From ZC4RG30 sp964417875 (GTDB lineage Bacteria > Pseudomonadota > Gammaproteobacteria > Steroidobacterales > Steroidobacteraceae), in the NCBI GenBank assembly GCA_964417875.1, contig CAYQJU010000063.1:1-15666 (forward strand): a DNA stretch of 15,666 nt, in the 5' to 3' direction. Numbering within the stretch: position 1 is the stretch's first letter; the number at the start of each line of letters is the position of its first letter. Of the stretch, positions 1 through 7,586 are shown piece by piece. Under the pieces are notes generated by a model. That model made no database searches, was not told the origin of the DNA, and worked only from the letters and a program-made list of their open reading frames with translations. The position numbers were made by a program, and so were the translations under genes.

Positions 1-204
1 GAGGTGTATGGCGCGGCAGAGTTCCTGCAGGTTGAGCGCTACCGGCATGTGCGCCGCTGGGCCGAAGCGCTGGCCGCCCGGCCGGCGGTGCAGCGCGGCC
101 GCATGGTGAACCGCACGCAGGGCGATCCGTCGACCCAGCTGCATGAGCGGCACGATGCCAGCGACTTCGAGATGAGGACCCAGGACCGCATCGCAGGGAG
201 CTGA
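1..204 (+). CDS. yghU: Glutathione-dependent disulfide-bond oxidoreductase, YghU/YfcG type (C-terminal fragment)
   Basis: Only the last 67 codons are present; the gene is open at the left edge and ends with TGA at 202-204. The visible part has the end of the GST all-alpha domain (FLQVERYRHVRRWAEAL), then ARPAVQRGRMVNRT and the tail QLHERHDASDFE..TQD. The ARPAV-RGRMVN motif followed by an ERHDASDF tail is characteristic of the YghU branch of the glutathione transferase superfamily. Known members bind glutathione and reduce disulfides in the cytoplasm. The catalytic thioredoxin-like N-terminal domain lies outside the window, so activity cannot be judged here. YghU versus a close YfcG-like paralogue cannot be fully separated from this fragment. 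The 271 bp downstream, up to the next plus-strand gene, carry no clear terminator. Confidence 0.85.
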   Translation, partial: EVYGAAEFLQVERYRHVRRWAEALAARPAVQRGRMVNRTQGDPSTQLHERHDASDFEMRTQDRIAGS

Positions 205-475
205 TGCGCGCTGGCTCGTCTTCCCCGGCCATGCGCCCGCGCAGCAGATCGATATTGGCGCGCTGCGCCGGCGTGTAGCCGGCAAGCATGCGCTGGGCAT
301 CCTGCCGGTCGATTGCATCCTCGACAGCCAGGTAGGTGCCGGCATGCAGCAGCGCCATCGCAGCCAGCGCGAACTCCTGCGGCTGCACCTGTCGCCAATC
401 GCCGTCATGTGTATCGATCACATTCGTCGAGGCGCGTGCTTGCCGCCGCGCGCGCCGCTGACCCATCATCATCCG

Positions 476-1339
476 ATGTGGGCAATCCGACGATTCGCGC
501 TGGCCGCGCTGGCCATTGGCACCTGCGCTGCCGGCATGGCCGGCGAGGCGACTTCCGGTCGCGTACTGCTGCAGCCACCGGCGGTGGTGGTGCCCAGCCC
601 GATCACCGACCGCTTCGCCGTCACGGCGCGCTTCACCGTGCCGATGATGGAAACCTTCTTCCGCTACGATGATCCGCAGAACCCGTCCGACACCGGCACG
701 CCGTTCTATGTCGAGGACACCCTCGGCCTGAAGGGCCGCATGTTCCAGGGATCCATCGACCTGATGTTCCGCATCAGCGAGCGGCATCGCATCCAGGCGC
801 AGTACTCGCAGCAGAGCCGCGCGGCGACGAAGACCCTCGATCTGGACGGCCCGTTGCTGTTCGGCGGCAGTGAGTTCGACAATGGCGACGTGCTGCACTC
901 ACAGATGGAGCAGCGCAAGCTCGACGTGGTCTACACCTATTCGATCCTGCGGCGCGAGCGCATCGAGCTGGGTCTCGGGCTGGGCGTGCACCTGCTGCAG
1001 TTCGCAGGCACGCTGGAAGAACCGGCCGAGTTCCGCCACGAAACACTGGATACCGCAGGTCCCGCCGCATCGCTGGCGGGGGATTTCACCTGGCGCATCT
1101 CGCGCCGGCTGTCGCTGGTGGCGCAGGGCCAGTGGCTGCGCGCCAATGTTGCCGATGTCGATGGCGAATACCGCTCCTACCGCGCCAACCTGCAGTACCG
1201 CGCGGCGCGCAACATGGCGATCGGTGTCGGCTATGCGGGCACGTATTACGAAGTGGACAGCGCCGATCCGGATTTCTTCTCCGGCTACCTGTGGATCCAC
1301 GACCACGGCCCGGAGGCCTTCATCCGCGTCAGCTTCTAG
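476..1339 (+). CDS. Secreted outer-membrane beta-barrel protein of unknown function
   Basis: Predicted product 287 aa. The ATG at 476 is chosen because it opens directly onto a signal peptide: basic start MWAIRRF, hydrophobic core LAALAIG, and a small-residue cleavage region around AAGMAG. Codons farther upstream in the same frame give Arg/His-rich sequence that would not suit a secreted N-terminus. No strong ribosome-binding site is visible. The mature part alternates polar and hydrophobic residues in short segments with aromatic residues (for example RISRRLSLVAQGQWL and YRAARNMAIGVGYAGTYY) and ends in FIRVSF. A terminal Phe within such a strand is the classical signature recognised by the BAM assembly machinery. 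I infer a small outer-membrane barrel, but cannot assign a substrate or known family. Its stop codon overlaps the stop of the convergent hydrolase gene. Confidence 0.72.
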   Translation: MWAIRRFALAALAIGTCAAGMAGEATSGRVLLQPPAVVVPSPITDRFAVTARFTVPMMETFFRYDDPQNPSDTGTPFYVEDTLGLKGRMFQGSIDLMFRISERHRIQAQYSQQSRAATKTLDLDGPLLFGGSEFDNGDVLHSQMEQRKLDVVYTYSILRRERIELGLGLGVHLLQFAGTLEEPAEFRHETLDTAGPAASLAGDFTWRISRRLSLVAQGQWLRANVADVDGEYRSYRANLQYRAARNMAIGVGYAGTYYEVDSADPDFFSGYLWIHDHGPEAFIRVSF

Positions 1340-2256
1340 CCCGCTGGCGCGGGCTGCAGGAAATCAGCGATCGCCTCGATGGTCGCGGCATCGCGCGTCA
1401 GCGCGCTGTGACCCAGGTCGCGCGTGGTCAGCAGCTTCGCCGCGGGGACATGCCGCAGCATCGCGCTGCTGTGCGCATGCGGCACGATGTCATCGCCAAT
1501 GTCGTGCACCACCATCAGTCTTGCGCCGATATGCCTTGCCGCCGGCAGCGCGGTGAACGCCTCGACGCGTGCCGCGAAGCGCTTCTCGAACAGCCTTGTG
1601 AGGTGGCGGCGCGCCGGCTCGCGGATGCCCAGCGCATTCACGAACACATTGACCAGGAACGGCGCGCCCGAAGGCATGCTGATCAGCACCACCGATTCGA
1701 GCCGTCGCGCCCAGTCCGGCAGTCCGGCCGCGTGGCGAAAGGCAATGCCCAGCGCGCCCAGCGAATGCCCGATCAGCGCCTGCGGCGCGCCGAATTGCGC
1801 CACGATGGCATCCAGCGCCGCGATGAACTTCGGCAGGCTGGAACTGCGTCCGGGCGAGGCGCCATGCCCGGGGGCATCGGGCACCAGCACCCGCCAGCCG
1901 CGCGCCTGCAGCGCCTCGGCCAGGCGCGTGAAGCGCGCCGCGCCCGAGCCCCAGCCATGCATGATGATGACGGTGCGCGGGCCGCTGCCCCATTCATGCA
2001 CCGTCACCGCATCGCGGCCGGCCATCACGCGATGCCGGCGCGCCCGGTCCAGTGCGGCGCGATCGCCGGCCTCCAGCGGTCGCCGCACGGTGCGCAGGAA
2101 CATGCGGAAGGCCAAGCGCGCGGCCAGTGCGGGACTGATCGCCTGCAGCAGCGCGAACAGCCGCCGCACCTTCTTCAGGTGATGGGGTGCGATGTGCGGG
2201 ACGCGCGGCACCGGCGCGCGATCCAGGGCGGGGTCCGCCACCGGCGCGCCCGCCAT
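1336..2256 (-). CDS. Alpha/beta-fold hydrolase
   Basis: Predicted product 306 aa. The fold is visible in order: oxyanion-loop HGWGSG (residues 100-105), the PDAPGHGASPG strand-loop (126-136), nucleophile elbow GHSLG with Ser165, acid residue Asp255 in HDIGDDIVP, and His283 in DLGHS. The Ser-Asp-His triad is therefore complete. Substrate is not predictable; relatives include esterases, lipases and carboxylic-ester hydrolases. There is no signal peptide, so a cytoplasmic enzyme is likely; the N-terminal 60 residues are basic and partly amphipathic. The frame stays open far upstream inside purD, but the ATG at 2256 is chosen because it lies 5 nt after the purD stop, which favours coupled translation. 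Its stop at 1336-1338 overlaps that of the convergent barrel gene. It is not a purine-pathway enzyme as far as can be seen, so it is probably a passenger at the end of the operon. Confidence 0.85.
   Translation of the reverse strand: MAGAPVADPALDRAPVPRVPHIAPHHLKKVRRLFALLQAISPALAARLAFRMFLRTVRRPLEAGDRAALDRARRHRVMAGRDAVTVHEWGSGPRTVIIMHGWGSGAARFTRLAEALQARGWRVLVPDAPGHGASPGRSSSLPKFIAALDAIVAQFGAPQALIGHSLGALGIAFRHAAGLPDWARRLESVVLISMPSGAPFLVNVFVNALGIREPARRHLTRLFEKRFAARVEAFTALPAARHIGARLMVVHDIGDDIVPHAHSSAMLRHVPAAKLLTTRDLGHSALTRDAATIEAIADFLQPAPAG
1338..1355. terminator. Hairpin at the convergent gene junction (possible terminator)
   Basis: A perfect 7-bp inverted repeat, AGCCCGC and GCGGGCT around the tetraloop TGGC, begins inside the stop codon of the plus-strand barrel gene. 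It lies in the last codons of the minus-strand hydrolase gene. Placement between tail-to-tail genes suggests a shared transcription stop. Neither strand shows a following run of T, so it is not a textbook intrinsic terminator. Confidence 0.35.
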
Positions 2257-2261
2257 GCGCG

Positions 2262-3560
2262 TCAGGCGCCCTGTTCGCGCGCGATGGCGCGATGCCCGAT
2301 GTCGCGCCTCACCTGCACGCCGTCGAAGCGCACCGCATCGACCAGCGCATAGGCCTCGCGCTGCGCGGCCTGCACCGTGGCGCCGAGGCCCACGGCGCAG
2401 AACACCCGCCCGCCGGCGGTGACCACCTTGCCCTCGCGGGTGGTGGTGCCGGCATGGAACAGCTTGCCGGGGAGTGCGCCGATGCGCTCCAGGCCATCGA
2501 CCACATCGCCCTTGCGCGGCTCTTCGGGATAGCCCTGCGCGGCCATCACCACGCCCAGTGCGGCGCGCGGGTCCCACTCGGCCTTGACCGTGTCGAGCTG
2601 GCCGGCGAGGGCCGCCTCGCACAGCACGGTGAGGTCCGAGCGCAGGCGCGCCAGCACCGGCTGGGTCTCCGGATCGCCGAAGCGCACGTTGAATTCGATC
2701 ACCTTCGGCGAGCCGGCCGCATCGATCATCAGTCCCGCGTACAGGAAGCCGGTGAACGGCATGCCCTCGGCGGCGAGGCCGCGCAATGTGGGCTCGATGA
2801 CTTCGGCCATGATGCTGGCGTGCACCGCCGGTGTGACCACCGGCGCGGGCGAGTAGGCGCCCATGCCGCCGGTGTTCGGGCCGGTGTCGCCCTCGCCGAT
2901 GCGCTTGTGGTCCTGGCTGGAGGCCATCGGCAATGCATGCGTGCCATCGCACATGACGATGAAGCTGGCCTCCTCGCCGTCGAGGAATTCCTCGATGACG
3001 ATCTCGTCGCCGGCGGCGCCGAAGCGGCCGCCCAGCATCGCCTCGGCGGCCTCGACGGCCTCGGCGCCGGTCTGCGCGATCACCACGCCCTTGCCGGCGG
3101 CCAGGCCACTGGCCTTCACCACGATGGGCATGCGCTGCGCGGCCAGCCAGTCGCGGTCGAAATCATCGCGGGTGAAGCGGCGATAGGCGGCGGTGGGAAT
3201 GCCGTGGCGGGCGAGGAATTCCTTGGTGAAGGACTTGGAGCCCTCCAGCTGCGCTGCGGCCTTGCCGGGGCCGAAGCAGGGCAGGCCGCGGGCAGCGAAC
3301 ACATCGGCGATGCCAGCCACCAGTGGCGCCTCGGGGCCGACGATGGTGAAGGCCACGCCCTCGCGCGCGGCCAGATCGGCAAGGGCCTCGATCTGCGTGG
3401 CCTCGATGGCCACATTGCGCACCTTGTTCTCGCGCGCGGTGCCGGCATTGCCCGGTGCCACCAGCACCTCGGCCACGCGCGGCGACTGCGCGCACTTCCA
3501 GGCCAGCGCATGCTCGCGCCCGCCGCCGCCGACCACCAGCACCTTGATTGATCTGTCCAT
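2262..3560 (-). CDS. purD: Phosphoribosylamine-glycine ligase (GAR synthetase)
   Basis: This 432-aa enzyme performs the second step of de novo purine synthesis, joining glycine to 5-phosphoribosylamine with ATP to give GAR. Landmarks: N-terminal KVLVVGGGGREHALAWK (6-22), GPEAPLVAGIAD (75-86), GSKSFTKEF (107-115), and the ATP-grasp loop VVKASGLAAGKGVV (147-160). These are followed by EEFLDGEEASF (190-200), the signature DHKRIGEGDTGPNTGGMGAY (217-236), and metal/ATP site EFNVRFGDPETQ (289-300). Length matches the family (about 430 aa) and no key motif is broken. The ATG at 3560 is 9 nt after the purH stop, with only a weak upstream purine stretch, consistent with coupling to purH. The purH-purD pair is a standard bacterial arrangement. 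Confidence 0.97.
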   Translation of the reverse strand: MDRSIKVLVVGGGGREHALAWKCAQSPRVAEVLVAPGNAGTARENKVRNVAIEATQIEALADLAAREGVAFTIVGPEAPLVAGIADVFAARGLPCFGPGKAAAQLEGSKSFTKEFLARHGIPTAAYRRFTRDDFDRDWLAAQRMPIVVKASGLAAGKGVVIAQTGAEAVEAAEAMLGGRFGAAGDEIVIEEFLDGEEASFIVMCDGTHALPMASSQDHKRIGEGDTGPNTGGMGAYSPAPVVTPAVHASIMAEVIEPTLRGLAAEGMPFTGFLYAGLMIDAAGSPKVIEFNVRFGDPETQPVLARLRSDLTVLCEAALAGQLDTVKAEWDPRAALGVVMAAQGYPEEPRKGDVVDGLERIGALPGKLFHAGTTTREGKVVTAGGRVFCAVGLGATVQAAQREAYALVDAVRFDGVQVRRDIGHRAIAREQGA

Positions 3561-3569
3561 GGGTATCCG

Positions 3570-5129
3570 TCAGTGGCGGAAATGCCGCATGCCGGTGAAC
3601 AGCATGGCGAGCCCGGCCTCGTCGGCCGCGGCGATGACTTCTGCATCGCGCATCGAACCGCCGGGCTGGATCACGGCGGTGACGCCGTGGCTGGCTGCCA
3701 CTTCGACACCGTCGCGGAAGGGGAAGAACGCATCGGAGGCCATCACCGCGCCGCGCACCGACAGGCCGACATCCTCGGCCTTGATGGCGCCGATGCGGCT
3801 GGAATAGACACGGCTCATCTGGCCGGCGCCCACGCCCACGGTGGCCCCGTCGCGCGCGAACACGATGGCATTGGACTTCACGAACTTGCACACGCGCCAC
3901 GCGAACACCAGGTCGTGCATCTCCTGCTCGCCGGGCGCGCGGCGCGTGACGCACTGCAGCCCGGCCGGCTCGATGCGGCCGGCATCGCGATCCTGCACCA
4001 GCACGCCGCCGCCGACGCTGCGCAGTTCGCGCTCGGCCAGAGGTTCCGGCGACAGCGGTCCGGTGAGCAGCACGCGCACATTGGGTTTGCCGGCCAGCAC
4101 CTCGGCGGTGCCGGGCAGCAGCTTCGGCGCCACGATCACCTCGACGAACTGCCGCTCGAGGATCAGCTGCGCGGTGGTGGCATCGAGCGGCCGGTTGAAG
4201 GCGATGATGCCGCCGAAGGCTGAAGTCGGATCGGTGCGATACGCCAGCTCATAGGCCTCGCGCACGCTGGTGGACACCGCCACGCCGCAGGGATTGGCGT
4301 GCTTGACGATCACGCAGGCGGCCGCGTCGAACTGCCGCACGCACTCCAGCGCGCAGTCGGCATCGGCGATGTTGTTGAACGAGAGCTCCTTGCCCTGCGC
4401 GAAGCGCGCGCCGGCAATGGTGTCGGGCGCAGGCCGGGCCTGTCGATAGAACGCGGCGCGCTGGTGCGGATTCTCGCCATAACGCAGCGTGGCGCTGCGC
4501 GTGAGGCCAACGCCCAGCTGCGGCGGGAAGGATTCCACCTCGTTCTGGCGGCCCAGCCAGTCGGCCACCAGCGAGTCGTAGCAGGCGGTGTGCGCGAAGG
4601 CCTTGGCGGCCAGGCGCGCGCGGAAGGCCTGGCGCGTGGCTCCGGCATGTGCCTCGAGTTCCCCGAGCAGCGCCGGATAGTCTGCCGGATCGACCACCAC
4701 GGTCACGTCGGCATGGTTCTTGGCAGCGCCGCGCAGCATGGCAGGGCCGCCGATGTCGATGTTCTCGACCCCGTCTTCATAGCTGACATCGGGCTTGGCG
4801 ATCGTGGCGGCGAAGGGATAGAGGTTCACCACCAGAAGGTCGATGGGCGCGATGCCATGGTCGCGCATCACCTCGTCGTCGGTGCCGCGCCGGCCCAGCA
4901 GCCCGCCGTGGATCTTCGGATGCAGCGTCTTGACGCGGCCGTCCATGATCTCGGGGAAACCCGTGTGCCGCGCCACCTCGGTGACGGGCAGGCCGGCATC
5001 GGCCAGCAGCCGCGCCGATCCCCCGGTGGAGAGCAGTTCCACGCCGCGCGCCACGAGCGCGGTGGCAAGTTCAGTGAGGCCGGACTTGTCGGAAACCGAC
5101 AGCAATGCGCGCCGGATCGGCAGATCCAA
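3570..5129 (-). CDS. purH: Bifunctional AICAR formyltransferase / IMP cyclohydrolase
   Basis: The 519-aa product catalyses the last two steps of IMP synthesis. The N-terminal MGS-like cyclohydrolase domain (about 1-150) shows LLSVSDKSGL, ELLSTGGSARLL, GFPEIMDGRVKTLHPKIHGG (57-76) and IDIGGPAMLRGAAKNH (124-139). The transformylase domain follows with RYGENPHQ (216-223), GKELSFNNIADADCA, the catalytic-site KHANPCGVA (Lys276-His277), SAFGGIIAFNRP, KSNAIVFA and the C-terminal SDAFFPFRDGVE...IQPGGSMRD. Length is typical. The start is unusual: the frame begins at a TTG (5127-5129) preceded by AAGGA with 8 nt spacing, and there is no in-frame ATG near the family's normal N-terminus. It lies 12 nt after fis and 9 nt before purD. 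Confidence 0.96.
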   Translation of the reverse strand: MDLPIRRALLSVSDKSGLTELATALVARGVELLSTGGSARLLADAGLPVTEVARHTGFPEIMDGRVKTLHPKIHGGLLGRRGTDDEVMRDHGIAPIDLLVVNLYPFAATIAKPDVSYEDGVENIDIGGPAMLRGAAKNHADVTVVVDPADYPALLGELEAHAGATRQAFRARLAAKAFAHTACYDSLVADWLGRQNEVESFPPQLGVGLTRSATLRYGENPHQRAAFYRQARPAPDTIAGARFAQGKELSFNNIADADCALECVRQFDAAACVIVKHANPCGVAVSTSVREAYELAYRTDPTSAFGGIIAFNRPLDATTAQLILERQFVEVIVAPKLLPGTAEVLAGKPNVRVLLTGPLSPEPLAERELRSVGGGVLVQDRDAGRIEPAGLQCVTRRAPGEQEMHDLVFAWRVCKFVKSNAIVFARDGATVGVGAGQMSRVYSSRIGAIKAEDVGLSVRGAVMASDAFFPFRDGVEVAASHGVTAVIQPGGSMRDAEVIAAADEAGLAMLFTGMRHFRH

Positions 5130-5141
5130 ATCGTCAATCCT

Positions 5142-5450
5142 TCAGGTGGAGAGCCCGAACTGGCGCAGCTTCTTGCGCAGCGTGCCCCGGGTGATGCCCA
5201 GGATCACCGCTGCGCGGCTCTGGTTGCCGCTGGCGTAGTCGAGCACGGTGCGGAAAAGTGGCTCTTCCACCTCGCGCAGCACCAGGTCGTAAAGGTGTGC
5301 GGGTCGATGGCCGTTGAGGTTCGCAAAGTAATCGGACAATGCACGTTCGGCGTGGTCGCGCAGCGGCAGCGTGGTGGTTGCCGAAACGGGTTTACGCGCA
5401 GACAGCGGCGGTGCAGGCATCCTTGTCGTACGGTTCGTCGCAGGGCGCAT
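5142..5450 (-). CDS. fis: DNA-binding protein Fis
   Basis: Small nucleoid-associated regulator, 102 aa from the chosen ATG. The C-terminal core contains LYDLVLREVEEPLF (53-66) and the helix-turn-helix NQSRAAVILGITRGTLRKKL (76-95), a near-perfect Fis signature. Fis dimers bend DNA and link nucleoid structure and rRNA/tRNA promoters to growth rate. Several starts are possible: GTG 5498, ATG 5495, ATG 5450 and ATG 5420. The 5450 start is preferred because GGTGGGAG lies 7 nt upstream; the 5420 ATG would give a 92-aa protein closer to short Fis forms. With 5450 the gene overlaps the dusB end by 59 nt. A dusB-fis pairing is the standard gammaproteobacterial context and supports the identification. 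Confidence 0.93.
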   Translation of the reverse strand: MRPATNRTTRMPAPPLSARKPVSATTTLPLRDHAERALSDYFANLNGHRPAHLYDLVLREVEEPLFRTVLDYASGNQSRAAVILGITRGTLRKKLRQFGLST

Positions 5451-6471
5451 TCCGGTACTCCCACCTGGCTTTGTTGTTTTTGTCGGACGTTTCATCACTC
5501 AAAGCCCACTCGCCGAATCGTGCCGCGACCACCGAAAACTGCGCCGACGAAGATTCCGCGGCCATCAGTTCTGGCCGGAAGGATTCTGTGTCGGTGTGCT
5601 GCTGGCAGTACCAGCCGATGTGCTTGCGTGCGATGCGGACACCGGCCGATTCACCGTGGAATGCGTACAGCGCCGCGAGGTGTTCAAGGATGATGGCTCT
5701 CATCTCGCTTCGCAAGAGTTGCCGCGGCATCCTGTGATTTTCGAGAAAAGCATTGACTTCGCGGAAGATCCATGGGGCTCCGTGGGCGCCGCGACCGATC
5801 ATCACGCCGTGCGCGCGCGTGAAATCGCGCACCTGTTGCGCTTTTTCCGCACTGTCAATATCTCCGTTCGCAATCACCGGAATGTTCGCTTCGGCGGCGA
5901 TATCGCGGATCGCGTCATAGCTGGCTTCGCCGGTGTAGAAATCCGCGCGTGTGCGGCCATGCACCGCGATGGCGCGCACGCCTGCCTGTGCTGCGATGCG
6001 TGATATCTCAAGCGCGTTGACATGCGCGCGATCGACGCCCAGGCGGATCTTCACCGTGACCGGCACGTTCACCGCAGCGACCACCGCTTCGAGGATGCGC
6101 CCCACCAGCGGCGGATCGCCGAGCAGCGCCGAGCCGCAGGCCTTGCCGAACACCTTCTTTGCCGGACAGCCCATGTTGATGTCGATGATCTGCGCGCCCA
6201 GATCCACGTTCGCGCGCGCCGCATCCGCCAGCTGCGCAGGATCGTTGCCCGCCAGCTGCACCATGCGTGGCTCGGGTTCGCCTTCGTGGTTCATGCGCTG
6301 GCGCGATTTGGTGGTGTGCCACAGCCGCTGGTCGGACGTGATCATCTCCGAGGCGGCAAGACCGGCACCGAAGCGGCGGCACAGGATGCGGAACGGCCGG
6401 TCGGTGACACCGGCCATCGGCGCCAGCACCGCCGGCGAGGTGATCTGCCAGGGACCGATCCGGAATGCCAT
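5392..6471 (-). CDS. dusB: tRNA-dihydrouridine synthase DusB
   Basis: FMN-dependent enzyme that reduces specific uridines in the tRNA D-loop region using NADPH. Predicted 359 aa. Visible motifs: FMN-binding LAPMAGVTDRPFR (16-28), catalytic-cysteine motif NMGCPAKKV with Cys102 (99-107), KIRLG (141-145), HGRTRADFYTG (171-181), ANGDI (201-205) and the phosphate-site GRGAHGAPWIF (227-236... to 236). The ATG at 6471-6469 overlaps the last base of the upstream DUF3426 gene stop (TGATG), so translation is probably coupled. The recognisable family part ends near residue 326; about 33 further residues, with three Cys, run over the start of fis and look non-conserved. This makes the protein longer than the roughly 320 aa of E. 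coli DusB. Confidence 0.95.
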   Translation of the reverse strand: MAFRIGPWQITSPAVLAPMAGVTDRPFRILCRRFGAGLAASEMITSDQRLWHTTKSRQRMNHEGEPEPRMVQLAGNDPAQLADAARANVDLGAQIIDINMGCPAKKVFGKACGSALLGDPPLVGRILEAVVAAVNVPVTVKIRLGVDRAHVNALEISRIAAQAGVRAIAVHGRTRADFYTGEASYDAIRDIAAEANIPVIANGDIDSAEKAQQVRDFTRAHGVMIGRGAHGAPWIFREVNAFLENHRMPRQLLRSEMRAIILEHLAALYAFHGESAGVRIARKHIGWYCQQHTDTESFRPELMAAESSSAQFSVVAARFGEWALSDETSDKNNKARWEYRNAPCDEPYDKDACTAAVCA

Positions 6472-7586
6472 CAGGAGCCGTCGCGGCAGCGCAGGGCGCC
6501 GTGATCATCCGGCAGGCAGGGCGTCAGCGAGAAGCCGCTGACGCGCGCCGGTGCCGGCAGCGACAGGCGTGCGTCGACGCGCTGTCCGGGCGTCAGGCGC
6601 GCCGGGGCTTCGCCCAGCATCCAGTCGCGCGGCGGCACATCGGTGGTCTGCAGGTCATTGCCCCACTGGTCCGACAGCACCACGCGCAACACCGGCGGAG
6701 GCTGCGACCAGCGCGCCTCCCGGTTCATCGCCACCGCGGCCTGCAGCAGCAGCGTGTGGCTGCCTTGTGGGCCAGCCGCGGTGCCGCCTGCCCGCAGCTC
6801 TGCGCCCAGCTGCTGCACCTCGTAGTGGGCCAGCTCCCAGGCCGGCTCCACCTGCTGGCCGAACAGGCCATAGACGGTGCGCAGTGGCTGCTGCAGCCAC
6901 GGCACGGTCACCAGCTGTGCGCGGCTGTGGTGCACCCACTGCGCCAGCAGCGCCAGCGCCAGCAGGATGGCCGCCACCGTCCACAGCGGCGCGGCGCGGC
7001 GCGGATTGCCGAGTGCCTCGTCCGCGTCGAAATCCTCGGCGGTCGGCGCATCGGTGCTGGCCGGCGCTTCCAGCTGCACGCCGGCGGTGGCAGGCGCCGC
7101 GCCCTCCTCGTCGAGCAGCGCATCGATCGGCTGGCTCGTGGCCTGGCGGATGATCTTCAGCGCCACCTCGTCGCTGCCGGCAGCAGGCGGCGGAGGCGGC
7201 GGTCCGATCGTGGTGGCTTCGTCCGCGACGGCCTCGCGCGCCATGCCCGACTCGCCCTCCAGCACGATGCTGCGGAACTGGCCGGTGACATGCGTCTGCA
7301 CCACCTCCACTTCGTCCTCGTCGCTGGCACCGAAGGGCAGGGGCTCGTTCGCGCGGTCCGGCAGCGGCGGCAGGTCGGCTTCGTCGAGCATCGGCACCGA
7401 GCGCGTGCCATGCGCCACTGAATCCGGCGCGGTGGGCGCAGGTTCGTCCTCGGCCAGGGTCAGCAGCGCATTGAACACCTTGTCGCAGCGGCCGCAGCGC
7501 ACATAGCCCTGGCCCACGCGCAGGTCGGCGGCAGTGACGGCCAGCTGCTGGCGGCAGTTCGCGCAGGTGGTGACCATCTGGCTCAT
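6471..7586 (-). CDS. Zinc-ribbon and DUF3426 domain membrane protein
   Basis: Predicted 371 aa. The N-terminus carries an MJ0042-type zinc ribbon: Cys8-x2-Cys11 and Cys31-x2-Cys34 within MVTTCANCRQQL...YVRCGRCDKVFNALL. Residues about 45-195 are an acidic, Pro/Ala-rich, low-complexity linker including a run of prolines near 129-134. A single membrane helix follows (about 200-218, LWTVAAILLALALLAQW). The C-terminal part matches the general shape of DUF3426: a region after the helix with LQQPLRTVYGLFG, then a beta-rich domain with VVLSDQWGNDLQT and a P..W.LGE..A.L.PGQ.V motif. Function is not established; a cytoplasmic zinc ribbon tethered to an extracytoplasmic domain is inferred. It overlaps prmA by ATGA at its start and dusB by one base at its end, a position conserved in this supercluster. 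Confidence 0.85.
   Translation of the reverse strand: MSQMVTTCANCRQQLAVTAADLRVGQGYVRCGRCDKVFNALLTLAEDEPAPTAPDSVAHGTRSVPMLDEADLPPLPDRANEPLPFGASDEDEVEVVQTHVTGQFRSIVLEGESGMAREAVADEATTIGPPPPPPAAGSDEVALKIIRQATSQPIDALLDEEGAAPATAGVQLEAPASTDAPTAEDFDADEALGNPRRAAPLWTVAAILLALALLAQWVHHSRAQLVTVPWLQQPLRTVYGLFGQQVEPAWELAHYEVQQLGAELRAGGTAAGPQGSHTLLLQAAVAMNREARWSQPPPVLRVVLSDQWGNDLQTTDVPPRDWMLGEAPARLTPGQRVDARLSLPAPARVSGFSLTPCLPDDHGALRCRDGS

Noticed and set aside
2257..2952. N-terminal extension of the hydrolase frame to 538 codons, upstream of 2256
   Set aside because: This part is antisense-free but out of frame inside purD, is Arg/Gly/His-rich and contains no fold motif; the intact purD in the other frame is clearly the real gene.
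2187..3551. Long plus-strand open frame of 454 codons opposite purD
   Set aside because: It mirrors purD codon by codon, has His/Ala/Gly-rich composition and no known motif; a typical antisense shadow in GC-rich DNA.
4299..5693. Plus-strand open frame of 464 codons opposite purH, fis and dusB
   Set aside because: It spans three firmly identified minus-strand genes and lacks any recognisable motif.
7192..7203. Run of GGC/GGA triplets that could look like a microsatellite
   Set aside because: It encodes the proline run in the low-complexity linker of the DUF3426 protein, which explains it.
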